DNA of 25,634 bases. Origin: DASXYU01 sp036502295. Its GTDB lineage: Bacteria > Actinomycetota > Actinomycetes > Mycobacteriales > Jatrophihabitantaceae. Below the pieces are notes generated by a model, which saw nothing but the letters and a program-made list of their open reading frames with translations, was not told the DNA's origin and made no database searches. Position numbers and translations under genes: made by a program. Location: assembly GCA_036502295.1 (NCBI GenBank), contig DASXYU010000052.1, positions 1-25,634 on the forward strand, written 5' to 3'. Every line of letters starts with the position of its first letter. Position 1 is the stretch's first letter. Shown one piece after another: positions 8,025-14,933 of the stretch.

Positions 8025-8542
8025 TTGACTCCTGCCTTTGCGTTGATCAGTCGCACCCACTCGGGGTACTTGCTCTTGTCGTCGGCGCGGATGCCCGTGT
8101 CGAGGTCGAACTCGCCGGCCTCCGCCTCGTCCTCCGACGCCGTCAGACGCCAGCTCACCACGAGCAGGCCTCCGGCGCCCATCACCTTTCCGGCGATGCC
8201 AGGACGCAGCTCGGCGCCCGTGATCCACGCCAGCGGGATGAAGATCGGGCGGTCGCCGTACCGCTGGATGTTCAGGCCGGCCTCGTGGAAGGAGATCGTC
8301 GAACTCGCGCGGCGTCCGAGCCCATCGTGCACCACGCGGTCCTGCCAGTTGTCGGCGAAGGTACTGCCGACATAGACGCCGAGCATCGGGGTGAGCAGCT
8401 CGGCGCCGAGTTCGGCCGGAGCCGTGGGCAGCACCGGCAGATAGGCCTGCCGTTTCGTGCGGTTGCGCCAGCCCAGGCGCATACCCAGCAGGAGCAGGAG
8501 GACGAGGACGACGCAGATGAGGACGAGCCACGTTCGGGTCAT
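8021..8542 (-). CDS. Membrane-anchored PH-like protein of unknown function between pyrC and carA
   Basis: 173 aa. One N-terminal hydrophobic helix (residues 4-22, WLVLICVVLVLLLLLGMRL) is followed by a short basic stretch and then a soluble beta-rich domain of about 130 residues. The pattern VYVGSTFADNWQDRVVHDGLG, ASSTISFHEAGLNIQR and FIPLAWITGAELRPG resembles bacterial PH-like domains. A protein of this layout lies at the same place between pyrC and carA in mycobacteria (Rv1382) and many other Actinobacteria, yet has no known biochemical role. Here both ends are coupled: its ATG overlaps the pyrC stop (ATGA) and its TGA overlaps the carA GTG (GTGA). The context suggests a link to the pyrimidine pathway or to membrane placement of the enzymes, which is inference. 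Confidence 0.85.
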   Translation of the reverse strand: MTRTWLVLICVVLVLLLLLGMRLGWRNRTKRQAYLPVLPTAPAELGAELLTPMLGVYVGSTFADNWQDRVVHDGLGRRASSTISFHEAGLNIQRYGDRPIFIPLAWITGAELRPGIAGKVMGAGGLLVVSWRLTASEDEAEAGEFDLDTGIRADDKSKYPEWVRLINAKAGVK

Positions 8543-9891
8543 ACGGCGACTCCGGCGACGAGTGAGCCATTGCGGACGGTGGGGCGGCCGCGCAGGAAGG
8601 TCGCGACGACGCTCGCCGGAAGCCTCCGTCCTGCGAAGGGGGTGTTGCGCGACTTCGAGGCGAGGCCGTCGGGCTCGACGACGTACTCACCGCGCGGGTC
8701 GATGAGCGTGAGGTTCGCCGGCTCCCCCACGGCGATGGGTCGGCCGTGGCCGCCAAGGCGGCCGATCGCGGCCGGGCGGGTACTCATGCGATCAGCGACA
8801 CCCGCCCAATCCAGCGCACCGGTGCTGACCATCGTCTCGGCGACGACACCGAGGGCGGTCTGCAGGCCGAGCATGCCGAAGGCGGCGTCGACGAAGGCGT
8901 GGTCCTTGTCGTGCTCGGCGTGCGGGGCGTGGTCGGTGGCGACCGCGTCGATGGTGCCGTCGGCCAACGCCGCCCGCAGAGCGAGGGTGTCCTCCGCGGT
9001 GCGCAGCGGCGGGTTCACCTTGAAGACGGGGTCATAGGCGGCGACGTCTTGCGAGCCGTCCGATATTCCAGCAAGCAGGTCGACGGTGAGCAGAAGGTGG
9101 TGCGGGGTGACCTCGGCGGTGACATCGATGCCGCGCGCCTTCGCCCAGCGGATGACCTCGACCGAGCCCGCCGTGGAGACATGGCAGATGTGCAGTCGCG
9201 AAGCGGTGTGCTGGGCGAGCATCACGTCGCGGGCGATCACGGACTCTTCGGCGACGGCCGGCCACCCGGGCAGCCCGAGGCGGCCGGAGACCTCCCCTTC
9301 GTGGCAGCAGGCGGTGCCGTCGGCCAGGCGCGGGTCCTGGGCATGCTGGGCGATGACGCCGCCGTAGGGCTTGACGTACTCCAGCGCGCGGCGCATAAGG
9401 CGGGCGTCGTGCACGCAGCGGCCGTCGTCGCTGAAGACCCGCACCTGCGCCGCGGAACGCGCCATGCCCGCGATCTCGGCGAGCTGCTCGCCGGCGAGGC
9501 CATGGCTCACCGCGCCGACAGGACGGACGTCGACGAGCCCGGCGCGCTCCCCGAGGCGCAGCACCTGCTCGACGATCTCGGCGGTGTCCGCGACCGGACT
9601 CGTGTTCGCCATGGCGTGCACCGCGGTATAGCCGCCGAGGGCCGCGGCGGCCGAGCCGGATTCGATGGTCTCGGCGTCCTCCCGGCCGGGTTCGCGCAGG
9701 TGCGTGTGCAGGTCGACGAGGCCCGGCAGCAGGACGAGGCCGTCAGCGTCGATACTCACCACATCTGAGCCCGCTCCGCCCGGCGCTGCGGCGGCGCCGG
9801 TCTTGCCGAGGGCCGCAATGACTCCGTCCTTGATGAGGACGTCGGTGGGCTTGCCTCCGAACGGCGCGGCGCCGCGAAGCAGGTAGCTCAT
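8539..9891 (-). CDS. pyrC: Dihydroorotase (class I)
   Basis: 450 aa. It closes carbamoyl aspartate to dihydroorotate using metal. The amidohydrolase signature PGLVDLHTHLREPG places metal ligands H62 and H64; HAMANTSPV follows as the substrate loop; SRLHICHVST carries further His ligands and VATDHAPH the catalytic Asp. Asp instead of a carboxylated Lys seems to serve as bridging residue (FSDDGRCVHD), as in class I enzymes. The ATG at 9891 overlaps the pyrB stop as ATGA and the stop overlaps the next gene in the same way, so it sits in a fully coupled row. Confidence 0.97.
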   Translation of the reverse strand: MSYLLRGAAPFGGKPTDVLIKDGVIAALGKTGAAAAPGGAGSDVVSIDADGLVLLPGLVDLHTHLREPGREDAETIESGSAAAALGGYTAVHAMANTSPVADTAEIVEQVLRLGERAGLVDVRPVGAVSHGLAGEQLAEIAGMARSAAQVRVFSDDGRCVHDARLMRRALEYVKPYGGVIAQHAQDPRLADGTACCHEGEVSGRLGLPGWPAVAEESVIARDVMLAQHTASRLHICHVSTAGSVEVIRWAKARGIDVTAEVTPHHLLLTVDLLAGISDGSQDVAAYDPVFKVNPPLRTAEDTLALRAALADGTIDAVATDHAPHAEHDKDHAFVDAAFGMLGLQTALGVVAETMVSTGALDWAGVADRMSTRPAAIGRLGGHGRPIAVGEPANLTLIDPRGEYVVEPDGLASKSRNTPFAGRRLPASVVATFLRGRPTVRNGSLVAGVAV

Positions 9892-10850
9892 CCCTCCTCC
9901 CCTCCCAGCAGGCGGAAGAGGACGGCCATCCGCACCGCAACCCCGGCCTGCACCTGGTCGAGGACGACCGAGCGGGCGCCGTCTGCCGCTGCGGAGCTGA
10001 TCTCCAGTCCGCGGTTCATCGGTCCGGGGTGGAGCACGGGGACGTCCTCTCCGAGCAGGTCGAGTCGGCGGGGCGAGAGGCCGTATTGCGTGGCGTACTC
10101 GCGCTCACTCGGCACGAATCCAACGCCGGCTCCATGAGTGTCGCCGGGCAATCCGCCACCCATCCGCTCGTACTGCATGCGCAGCATCATCACGGCGTCG
10201 ACGTCGCCGTGGGCCTTGCCCGACAGTGTCTCGTCGAGGTCCCAGCTGGTCTCGCAGTTCCATGTGGAGACGCCGCTCGGCATCAGCGTCGGCGGCGCGA
10301 CGAGGGTGACCCGCGCGCCGAGGGTGGTGAGCAGCAGGACGTTGCTGCGGGCGACGCGGCTGTGCGTGATGTCGCCGACGATAACGACGTGCCGGTCGGC
10401 GAGCGAGCCGAGGCGGTTACGCAGCGTGTACGCATCGAGCAGCGCCTGGGTGGGGTGCTCGTGGGTGCCGTCGCCGGCGTTCACCACGGCGCAGTCGACC
10501 CACTGCGCGATGCGCTGCACGGCACCGCTGGCGTTGTGCCGCACCACGAGGGCGTCGACCCCCATCGCGGCGACGGTGAGGGCAGTGTCGCGCAGGCTCT
10601 CTCCCTTGCTCACCGACGAACCCTTGGCACTGACGTTGATGACATCGGCGCTGAGCCACTTGCCGGCAATCTCGAAGGAGGACCGCGTCCTCGTGGAGTC
10701 CTCGAAGAAGAGGTTCACGATGGTGCGTCCGCGCAGCGGCGGCAGCTTCTTCACCTCGCGCGTCTGGATGGAGTGCATCCGTGCGGCGGTGTCGAGGATC
10801 TCGAGCGCCTCGTCCTCGCTGAGGTCGGCAGCGGAGAGCAGGTTCTTCAT
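9888..10850 (-). CDS. pyrB: Aspartate carbamoyltransferase catalytic subunit
   Basis: 320 aa. It joins carbamoyl phosphate and aspartate, the committed step of the pathway. The carbamoyl phosphate-binding signature is FFEDSTRTRSSFE (residues 48-60), followed by KGSSVSKGESLRDT, HPTQALLDAYTLR and the C-terminal HPGPMNRGLEI, all standard for ATCase rather than ornithine transcarbamylase. No pyrI-type regulatory subunit is present; in this operon type control is through PyrR and CarB. The ATG shares one base with the pyrR TGA (TGATG). Confidence 0.97.
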   Translation of the reverse strand: MKNLLSAADLSEDEALEILDTAARMHSIQTREVKKLPPLRGRTIVNLFFEDSTRTRSSFEIAGKWLSADVINVSAKGSSVSKGESLRDTALTVAAMGVDALVVRHNASGAVQRIAQWVDCAVVNAGDGTHEHPTQALLDAYTLRNRLGSLADRHVVIVGDITHSRVARSNVLLLTTLGARVTLVAPPTLMPSGVSTWNCETSWDLDETLSGKAHGDVDAVMMLRMQYERMGGGLPGDTHGAGVGFVPSEREYATQYGLSPRRLDLLGEDVPVLHPGPMNRGLEISSAAADGARSVVLDQVQAGVAVRMAVLFRLLGGEEG

Positions 10851-11416
10851 CAGTCACTCCCCTCGACGACCGTGACGGAATCCTCGCCGTCGAGCTCAGC
10901 GAGACGGACTCGCACGCTCTGCCCCTGAGACGTCGGGACGTTCTTGCCCACGTAGTCGGCGCGGATCGGCAACTGGCGGTGGCCGCGGTCGACGAGGACG
11001 GCGAGCTGCACGGCGCTGGGGCGTCCCAGCTCGCTGAGCGCGTCCAGTGCGGCGCGGGTGGAGCGGCCGGAGAAGAGGACGTCGTCGACGAGGACGACCG
11101 TCTTGCCGGTGATGCCGCCCTCGGGCTCGACTGTGGCGCCGAGTGGGCGGACGCCCCGCAGCTTCAGGTCGTCGCGGTAGAGCGTGATGTCCAGGGAGCC
11201 GACCGGCATCGCCTTCTCGCAGAACACCGCGATGCGGGCCGCGAGGCGCTTGGCGAGGGGAACGCCGCGCGAGGGGATCCCCATCAGGACGGCGGTGGCC
11301 GGGTCGACGTTCTCGATGATCTGGTGCGCGATGCGGTCGATGGTGCGGGCGACATCGGCGGAGGAAAGCACAACGCTGGAGCTGGGCTCAACAGCTGTCG
11401 GGCGGGCAGAAGTCAT
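10850..11416 (-). CDS. pyrR: Bifunctional pyr operon RNA-binding regulator / uracil phosphoribosyltransferase
   Basis: 188 aa, usual length. PyrR binds a hairpin in pyr mRNA when charged with UMP/UTP, and can also convert uracil plus PRPP to UMP. The PRPP-binding motif is TVVLVDDVLFSGRST (residues about 106-120); SLDITLYRDD (74-83) and MGIPSRGVPLAKRLA (45-59) are family motifs. A perfect AGGAGG lies eight bases before the ATG, and the predicted PyrR-binding loop in the leader overlaps this site, so the gene probably represses its own translation and, through coupling, that of the whole operon. Confidence 0.97.
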   Translation of the reverse strand: MTSARPTAVEPSSSVVLSSADVARTIDRIAHQIIENVDPATAVLMGIPSRGVPLAKRLAARIAVFCEKAMPVGSLDITLYRDDLKLRGVRPLGATVEPEGGITGKTVVLVDDVLFSGRSTRAALDALSELGRPSAVQLAVLVDRGHRQLPIRADYVGKNVPTSQGQSVRVRLAELDGEDSVTVVEGSD

Positions 11417-11426
11417 CTGCCTGACC

Positions 11427-11460
11427 TCCTTCTCCGCCTCACTGGACGGCCCTTAAAGGA
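11427..11460 (-). promoter_or_regulatory. PyrR-binding loop in the pyrR leader, overlapping the Shine-Dalgarno site
   Basis: The leader RNA contains TCCAGTGAGGC, which fits the PyrR-binding consensus UCCNGNGAGGY. It folds as in the Bacillus subtilis pyr binding loops: lower stem UCCUU (11460-11456) with AAGGA (11431-11427), upper stem CCGUC with GGCGG, and hexaloop CAGUGA; the GAGAAGGA stretch on the 3' side also matches. The 3' arm of the lower stem is the first part of AAGGAGG, the ribosome site of pyrR. Binding of PyrR should hide that site, the translational-repression mode reported for Mycobacterium smegmatis. No terminator or antiterminator accompanies it. Confidence 0.85.
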
Positions 11461-11478
11461 AATCTGGGAACGCCGTTC

Positions 11479-11484
11479 ACCTTA
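11479..11484 (-). promoter_or_regulatory. Candidate -10 element of the pyr operon promoter
   Basis: On the minus strand TGTAAGGT gives a TAnnnT-type -10 hexamer (TAAGGT) about 63 bp before the pyrR ATG, which would yield a leader of roughly 55 nt starting just before the PyrR-binding loop. No good -35 hexamer is seen at 16-19 bp. The position between the upstream hairpin and the leader supports it; the match itself is weak. Confidence 0.3.
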
Positions 11485-11513
11485 CAGGTTTGATTGTCCG
11501 ATCCCGACCACGC

Positions 11514-11571
11514 CGAGTGGGCGATTCTGACGTCCAAAGACGCCGCTCGGAACGTCCAGACCGCCCACTCG
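11514..11571 (-). terminator. Long hairpin after the GNAT gene, probable terminator
   Basis: CGAGTGGGCG (11514-11523) and CGCCCACTCG (11562-11571) are perfect 10-bp inverted arms. The stem continues inward with small bulges (TCTG/CAGA, ACGT/ACGT). It begins five bases after the GNAT stop codon and ends before the pyr promoter region. There is no U-tract on the minus strand, as is common for actinobacterial terminators. It most likely ends the efp-nusB-GNAT transcript and insulates the pyr promoter. Confidence 0.6.
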
Positions 11572-11576
11572 ACAGA

Positions 11577-12449
11577 TCAGCCGGTCGGCAGCCGGTAGTA
11601 GTCCTCTGTCGTGACCGGACGGAAGCCAAGGCTGGCGTACAGGCCGACGGCGTTGTCGTTGTCCGTGGCCACCTCGAGCCCGACCGATTCGGCGCCGCGG
11701 GCGCGAAGGTCCAGGACGGAGCGGCGCAGGATGTCGCGCCCGTAGCCCTTGCCCCGGTGCTCCGCCGTAATGGCGAAGCCGCCGACGTAACCGACCCCGG
11801 GGCCGTGCGCGCCCTCCGGGATGAGCCGGATGGTGCCGATGATGGCACCGTCCTTCACGACGACGTGCGTGAACTCGGGGTTGTTCGAAGGACGGGCCGG
11901 GTGACCGAAGCCCTCCTCGACGAGTTCGCTGATCCGATCGAACTCACCGGCGATGCACGGGCGAAGTTCAAGCTCAGGATGGGGTGCCGCGCCGCCGGGC
12001 CCACCGGTGAGGCTGAGTGCGTGCTCGGAGTGGTCGAAGACACCGCGGGCGAGGGCAAGGCTGCTTCCGTCGAGCGAGGCGCGCGGTACCACCAGCAGGA
12101 CGTTCGCATCGCCGAGTTCGGCGCAGGCGGCAAGCATCGTCTCGAGCAGCATCGCCCCGACTCCGCGGCGTCGCGCCGCGGGATCAACCATGCCGGCAAG
12201 TTCGGGAGTCCCGTCGCCGAATTGGTAGCGGCCCACATAGCCGATCAGTGACGAACCGGCGCGTGAGGAACTGACGAGCTCGTCCTGCTCGTAGGCGAGG
12301 ACGGCCACCTTTACGCCGCCGCTCTCGATCGAACCCCATTCAAGCTTCAGGCGCCCCCCGTCCGCGGCGACGGTGCGCTCTTCGAGGGCCCTCATCGCAT
12401 CGAGCTGGGCAGGGTCGAGTGCAGTGACCCCGTGGATTTGGATGCTCAT
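11577..12449 (-). CDS. Tandem-domain GNAT family N-acetyltransferase
   Basis: 290 aa with two GNAT folds. The N-terminal half has AGMVDPAARRRGVGAMLLETM (residues about 85-105), a Q/RxxGxG/A-type acetyl-CoA-binding signature; the C-terminal half has FAITAEHRGKGYGRDILRRS followed by LEVATDNDNAVGLYASLGF, the complete motif A/B of an active acetyltransferase. Two-domain architecture and length recall mycothiol synthase MshD (about 300 aa), but MshD normally lies elsewhere and I do not see enough to claim it. The substrate is unknown. The gene follows nusB by 91 bp that carry a pair of dyad repeats, and is followed by a hairpin, so it may be its own unit. Confidence 0.8.
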   Translation of the reverse strand: MSIQIHGVTALDPAQLDAMRALEERTVAADGGRLKLEWGSIESGGVKVAVLAYEQDELVSSSRAGSSLIGYVGRYQFGDGTPELAGMVDPAARRRGVGAMLLETMLAACAELGDANVLLVVPRASLDGSSLALARGVFDHSEHALSLTGGPGGAAPHPELELRPCIAGEFDRISELVEEGFGHPARPSNNPEFTHVVVKDGAIIGTIRLIPEGAHGPGVGYVGGFAITAEHRGKGYGRDILRRSVLDLRARGAESVGLEVATDNDNAVGLYASLGFRPVTTEDYYRLPTG

Positions 12450-12458
12450 CGGATCAAG

Positions 12459-12477
12459 CCTGCCACGTGCACATGCA
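12459..12477. repeat. Dyad-containing direct repeat, copy 1 (next to GNAT start)
   Basis: CCTGCCACGTGCACATGCA. It matches copy 2 at 12507-12527 when two single-base gaps are allowed, and contains the dyad CGTGCA-CA-TGCACG (12466-12479). It lies ten bases before the GNAT ATG, in the untranslated region, so it could be an operator. Protein partner unknown. Confidence 0.45.
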
Positions 12478-12506
12478 CGATTTTCGGGACTTCACAGCGC
12501 TGCGAA

Positions 12507-12527
12507 CCTCGCCACCGTGCAGATGCA
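12507..12527. repeat. Dyad-containing direct repeat, copy 2 (next to nusB stop)
   Basis: CCTCGCCACCGTGCAGATGC plus a final A. It shares CGTGCA-N-ATGCA with copy 1, with the cores exactly 50 bp apart, close to five helical turns. Together the two copies occupy most of the 91-bp nusB-GNAT spacer. Confidence 0.45.
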
Positions 12528-12540
12528 TGCGAGCCGCGAC

Positions 12541-12957
12541 TCAGGCGATCGCGATTGCCGGCTTGTCGCGCAGCACGCGTGCGAGCACGCCGTTGACGAA
12601 GCGGGGCGACTCGTCGGTGGAGAGCGTCTTCGCCAGCTCCACCGCCTCGTCGATCACCACGGCGGAGGGGACGTCCGCGCCGCGCCACAGCAGTTCGTAG
12701 ACGCCGAGCCGCAGGATCGCGCGGTCGACACCGGGCATCCGCTCGACTGTCCAGCCGTCGGCGTAGTCGGTGAGGATCTCATCGATCCGGGCACCGTTCT
12801 CCGCGACTCCCTCGATGAGCGAGACGGTGAACTCGTTGACCGGCGGGTCGGCGAGTTCGACGCGCTCACCGAGTGCAGCGGTCGCCGGGATGCTGCGGGC
12901 GTCGGACTCGTAGAGGACGTCGACGGCGCGCTTGCGGGCCTTGCTCCTGGCGCTCAT
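12541..12957 (-). CDS. nusB: Transcription antitermination factor NusB
   Basis: 138 aa. NusB with NusE (S10) binds boxA RNA and helps transcription of rRNA operons. The all-helical fold is recognisable from MSARSKARKRAVDVLYESDAR at the N-terminus, the central GWTVERMPGVDRAILRLGVYELLW (residues about 68-91) and the C-terminal VVIDEAVELAKTLSTDESPRFVNGVLARV, all close to family consensus. It starts 17 bp after the efp stop, with AGGG upstream, the usual efp-nusB pair of Actinobacteria. Confidence 0.96.
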   Translation of the reverse strand: MSARSKARKRAVDVLYESDARSIPATAALGERVELADPPVNEFTVSLIEGVAENGARIDEILTDYADGWTVERMPGVDRAILRLGVYELLWRGADVPSAVVIDEAVELAKTLSTDESPRFVNGVLARVLRDKPAIAIA

Positions 12958-12974
12958 GCGTCCCTAGCTTCTGA

Positions 12975-13538
12975 CTAGCTGTTGATGCGGCCGAGGTAGC
13001 GGCCGTCGCGGGTGTCGACCTTGACCTTCTCGCCGGTGGTGACGAACAGCGGCACCTGGATCTCGGCGCCGGTCTCCAGGGTCGCGGGCTTGGTGCCGGC
13101 ACTGGAGCGGTCGCCCTGCAGGCCGGGGTCGGTGTGGGAGATGATCAGCTCGACGCTGGTCGGCAGTTCGACGTAGAGCGCCGCCCCCTCGTGCACTGCG
13201 ACGGTGGCCTCGGTGTTGTCGAGCATGTAGTTGGCAGCGTCGCCGACTGTGACCGCCGGTACGTGCAGCTGGTCGTAGGTGTCGCCGTCCATGAAGACGA
13301 ACTCGTCGCCCTCCTTGTAGAGGAAGGTCATCGAACGCTTGTCAACGGTGGCGGTCTCGACCTTGGTGCCGGCGTTGAACGTCCGGTCGACCACCTTGCC
13401 GGAGAGGACGTTCTTCAGCGTGGTGCGGACGAAGGCACCGCCCTTGCCCGGCTTCACGTGCTGGAACTCGGTGACGGTCCAGAGCTGGCCGTCGATGTTG
13501 AGAACCAGGCCGTTCTTCAGGTCATTGGTGGTTGCCAC
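12975..13538 (-). CDS. efp: Translation elongation factor P
   Basis: 187 aa from the GTG at 13538. EF-P enters the ribosomal E site and relieves stalling at consecutive prolines. The N-terminal KOW-like domain (ATTNDLKNGLVLNIDGQLW) includes the tip loop VKPGKGGAF with the Lys that contacts the P-site tRNA; two OB domains follow, ending GEKVKVDTRDGRYLGRIN. The frame is open 14 codons further up, but GTG 13538 gives the exact family length and the known start ATTNDLKNG; AGGA lies about nine bases before it. Confidence 0.96.
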   Translation of the reverse strand: MATTNDLKNGLVLNIDGQLWTVTEFQHVKPGKGGAFVRTTLKNVLSGKVVDRTFNAGTKVETATVDKRSMTFLYKEGDEFVFMDGDTYDQLHVPAVTVGDAANYMLDNTEATVAVHEGAALYVELPTSVELIISHTDPGLQGDRSSAGTKPATLETGAEIQVPLFVTTGEKVKVDTRDGRYLGRINS

Positions 13539-13609
13539 GAGGAATCGTCCTTCTGCTGCTGTGTCTGGGAGAACCGACACTCGAGTCTAGTGGGTGCAGA
13601 CTGGGGCCC
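13539..13609. promoter_or_regulatory. Divergent efp / F420-reductase promoter region
   Basis: This 71-bp gap is the only place where two genes diverge in the window, so promoters for both should lie in or near it. On the minus strand TAGACT (13589-13584) is a fair -10 hexamer about 46 bp before the efp GTG; no convincing -35 is seen. The palindrome ACTCGAGT at 13579-13586 overlaps it. For the plus-strand gene no clear elements are seen. Confidence 0.35.
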
Positions 13610-13996
13610 ATGCACGCGCCAAGGGCCCTGGCCCGGTTCAACCGGTACGTCACGAACCCGATCCAGCGTCGCTGGGCAGGTCGGATCCCGGCGCACGCCA
13701 TCGTCGAGCACACCGGCCGCACATCAGGACGGGCCTACCGGACACCGGTGATGGCCTTCCGCTCCCCCACCGGCTTCGCGTTCCTGGTCGGGTACGGGCT
13801 GCAGAGCGACTGGGTCCGCAACATCCTCGCCGCCGATGGGGGCAGCGCCGAACACCGAGGCAAGCACTACACGCTCACCGAGGCACACGTCGTCCCCAAG
13901 CCGGAAGGGCGGTCGTTGCTACCCGCTCCGATGCGGCTGTTGACGCGGCTGACCGGTTCCGGCGACGTCCTCGCGGTCAGGGCGCAGCCGAGCTGA
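13610..13996 (+). CDS. Deazaflavin (F420)-dependent nitroreductase family protein
   Basis: 128 aa. The sequence IVEHTGRTSGRAYRTPVMAF and FLVGYGLQSDWVRNILAADGG match the DDN/FDOR-A-type split-barrel fold that uses reduced coenzyme F420; GR(K/T)SGRxYRTPV is the signature. Such proteins reduce quinones or other electrophiles; the exact substrate is not deducible. I chose ATG 13610, as the extra upstream residues do not belong to the family. It diverges from efp and its 3' end overlaps the convergent TSUP gene by 20 bp. The gene suggests the host makes F420, like most Actinobacteria. Confidence 0.85.
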   Translation: MHAPRALARFNRYVTNPIQRRWAGRIPAHAIVEHTGRTSGRAYRTPVMAFRSPTGFAFLVGYGLQSDWVRNILAADGGSAEHRGKHYTLTEAHVVPKPEGRSLLPAPMRLLTRLTGSGDVLAVRAQPS

Positions 13997-14918
13997 CCAG
14001 TTCGGGTTCGCGGGACGGCAGCGCCGGGAAGCCGTGGCTGCGGCGCAGCAGCATCCAGGTCGGGGCGGCGAGTGCCAATACGCAGACGAGGACGACCCCG
14101 GTAGCCACCGACGGCACGCCGAGTTGCTTCAGCGCCGAGGCCAGCAGGACGAAGCCCAGCGCGCGGCGGATCAGTGCTGAGGGCAGCTTCGTGGAGAGCT
14201 TCGCGCCGAGGTAGGCGCCAGGGATCGAGCCGACCAGCAGCGCACCGGTGACGGACATCTCGAAGTCGCCGAAGATCATGTGGCCGATCGCGGCGGAGGC
14301 GACCAGCGGCACCGCCTGCGCCAGGTCGGTGCCGACGAGTTCGCTGGCGCGCAGCGTCGGGTACAGCAGCATCAGCGCGATGATGATCAGCGATCCGGAG
14401 CCGACTGAGGTCATCCCGACGACAAGACCGCCGACGATGCCGATGATGAGTGTCGGCAGCGGACGGACGATGAGTTCAGGACGTCCGCTGGGGTCGGGGT
14501 CGCGGTGTGCGTCGCGGTGGCGCGCACGCTCGGCGAGGCGCAGGTAGGCGCGCAGGAACAGCCCGGCGGCGGCGATGAGCAGCGCGACACCGAGCGCCTT
14601 GCCCACGAGTGAGTCGACGTTGCCGCCCGCGGCGTGCGCAAGCCCGCGCGAGAGCAGGACACCGAGGAAGGCGGACGGCACCGAACCGAGGCAGAGCCAG
14701 CGCACGAGGTCCCAGCGCACCGAGCCGTTGCGGATGTGCACGATCGAACCGACCGGCTTCATCACAGCACTGGCGACGAGGTCGCTGGAGACCGCGGCCA
14801 GGGGCGAGACGTTGAAGAAGAGGACGAGCATCGGCGTCATCAGCGCGCCGCCACCCATGCCGGTGAGTCCGACGACGGTGCCGACGACGAACGCGCCGAG
14901 GGCCATCGTCCAATCCAC
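13977..14918 (-). CDS. TSUP (TauE/SafE) family membrane transporter
   Basis: 313 aa, with seven to eight predicted hydrophobic helices in two related halves separated by a charged loop (RARHRDAHRDPDPSGRPE, residues about 131-148). GTVVGLTGMGGGALMTPMLVLFF at the start and the second GIVGGLVVGMTSVGSGSLIIIALMLLYP are the duplicated family motifs. Members move sulfite, sulfonates or other organic anions, usually outward; the substrate here is unknown. GTG 14918 is taken as start, but ATG 14906, with GGA four bases before it, is nearly as good. It follows aroQ by 15 bp on the same strand and so may be read from the aro transcript. Confidence 0.85.
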   Translation of the reverse strand: MDWTMALGAFVVGTVVGLTGMGGGALMTPMLVLFFNVSPLAAVSSDLVASAVMKPVGSIVHIRNGSVRWDLVRWLCLGSVPSAFLGVLLSRGLAHAAGGNVDSLVGKALGVALLIAAAGLFLRAYLRLAERARHRDAHRDPDPSGRPELIVRPLPTLIIGIVGGLVVGMTSVGSGSLIIIALMLLYPTLRASELVGTDLAQAVPLVASAAIGHMIFGDFEMSVTGALLVGSIPGAYLGAKLSTKLPSALIRRALGFVLLASALKQLGVPSVATGVVLVCVLALAAPTWMLLRRSHGFPALPSREPELVSSAAP

Positions 14919-14933
14919 GCGGACGAGTATTAC

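Noticed and set aside
8025..8756. Upstream extension of the carA frame to a start at 8756
   Set aside because: The added residues are low-complexity and overlap two real genes; GTG 8024 has a good ribosome site and the family N-terminus.
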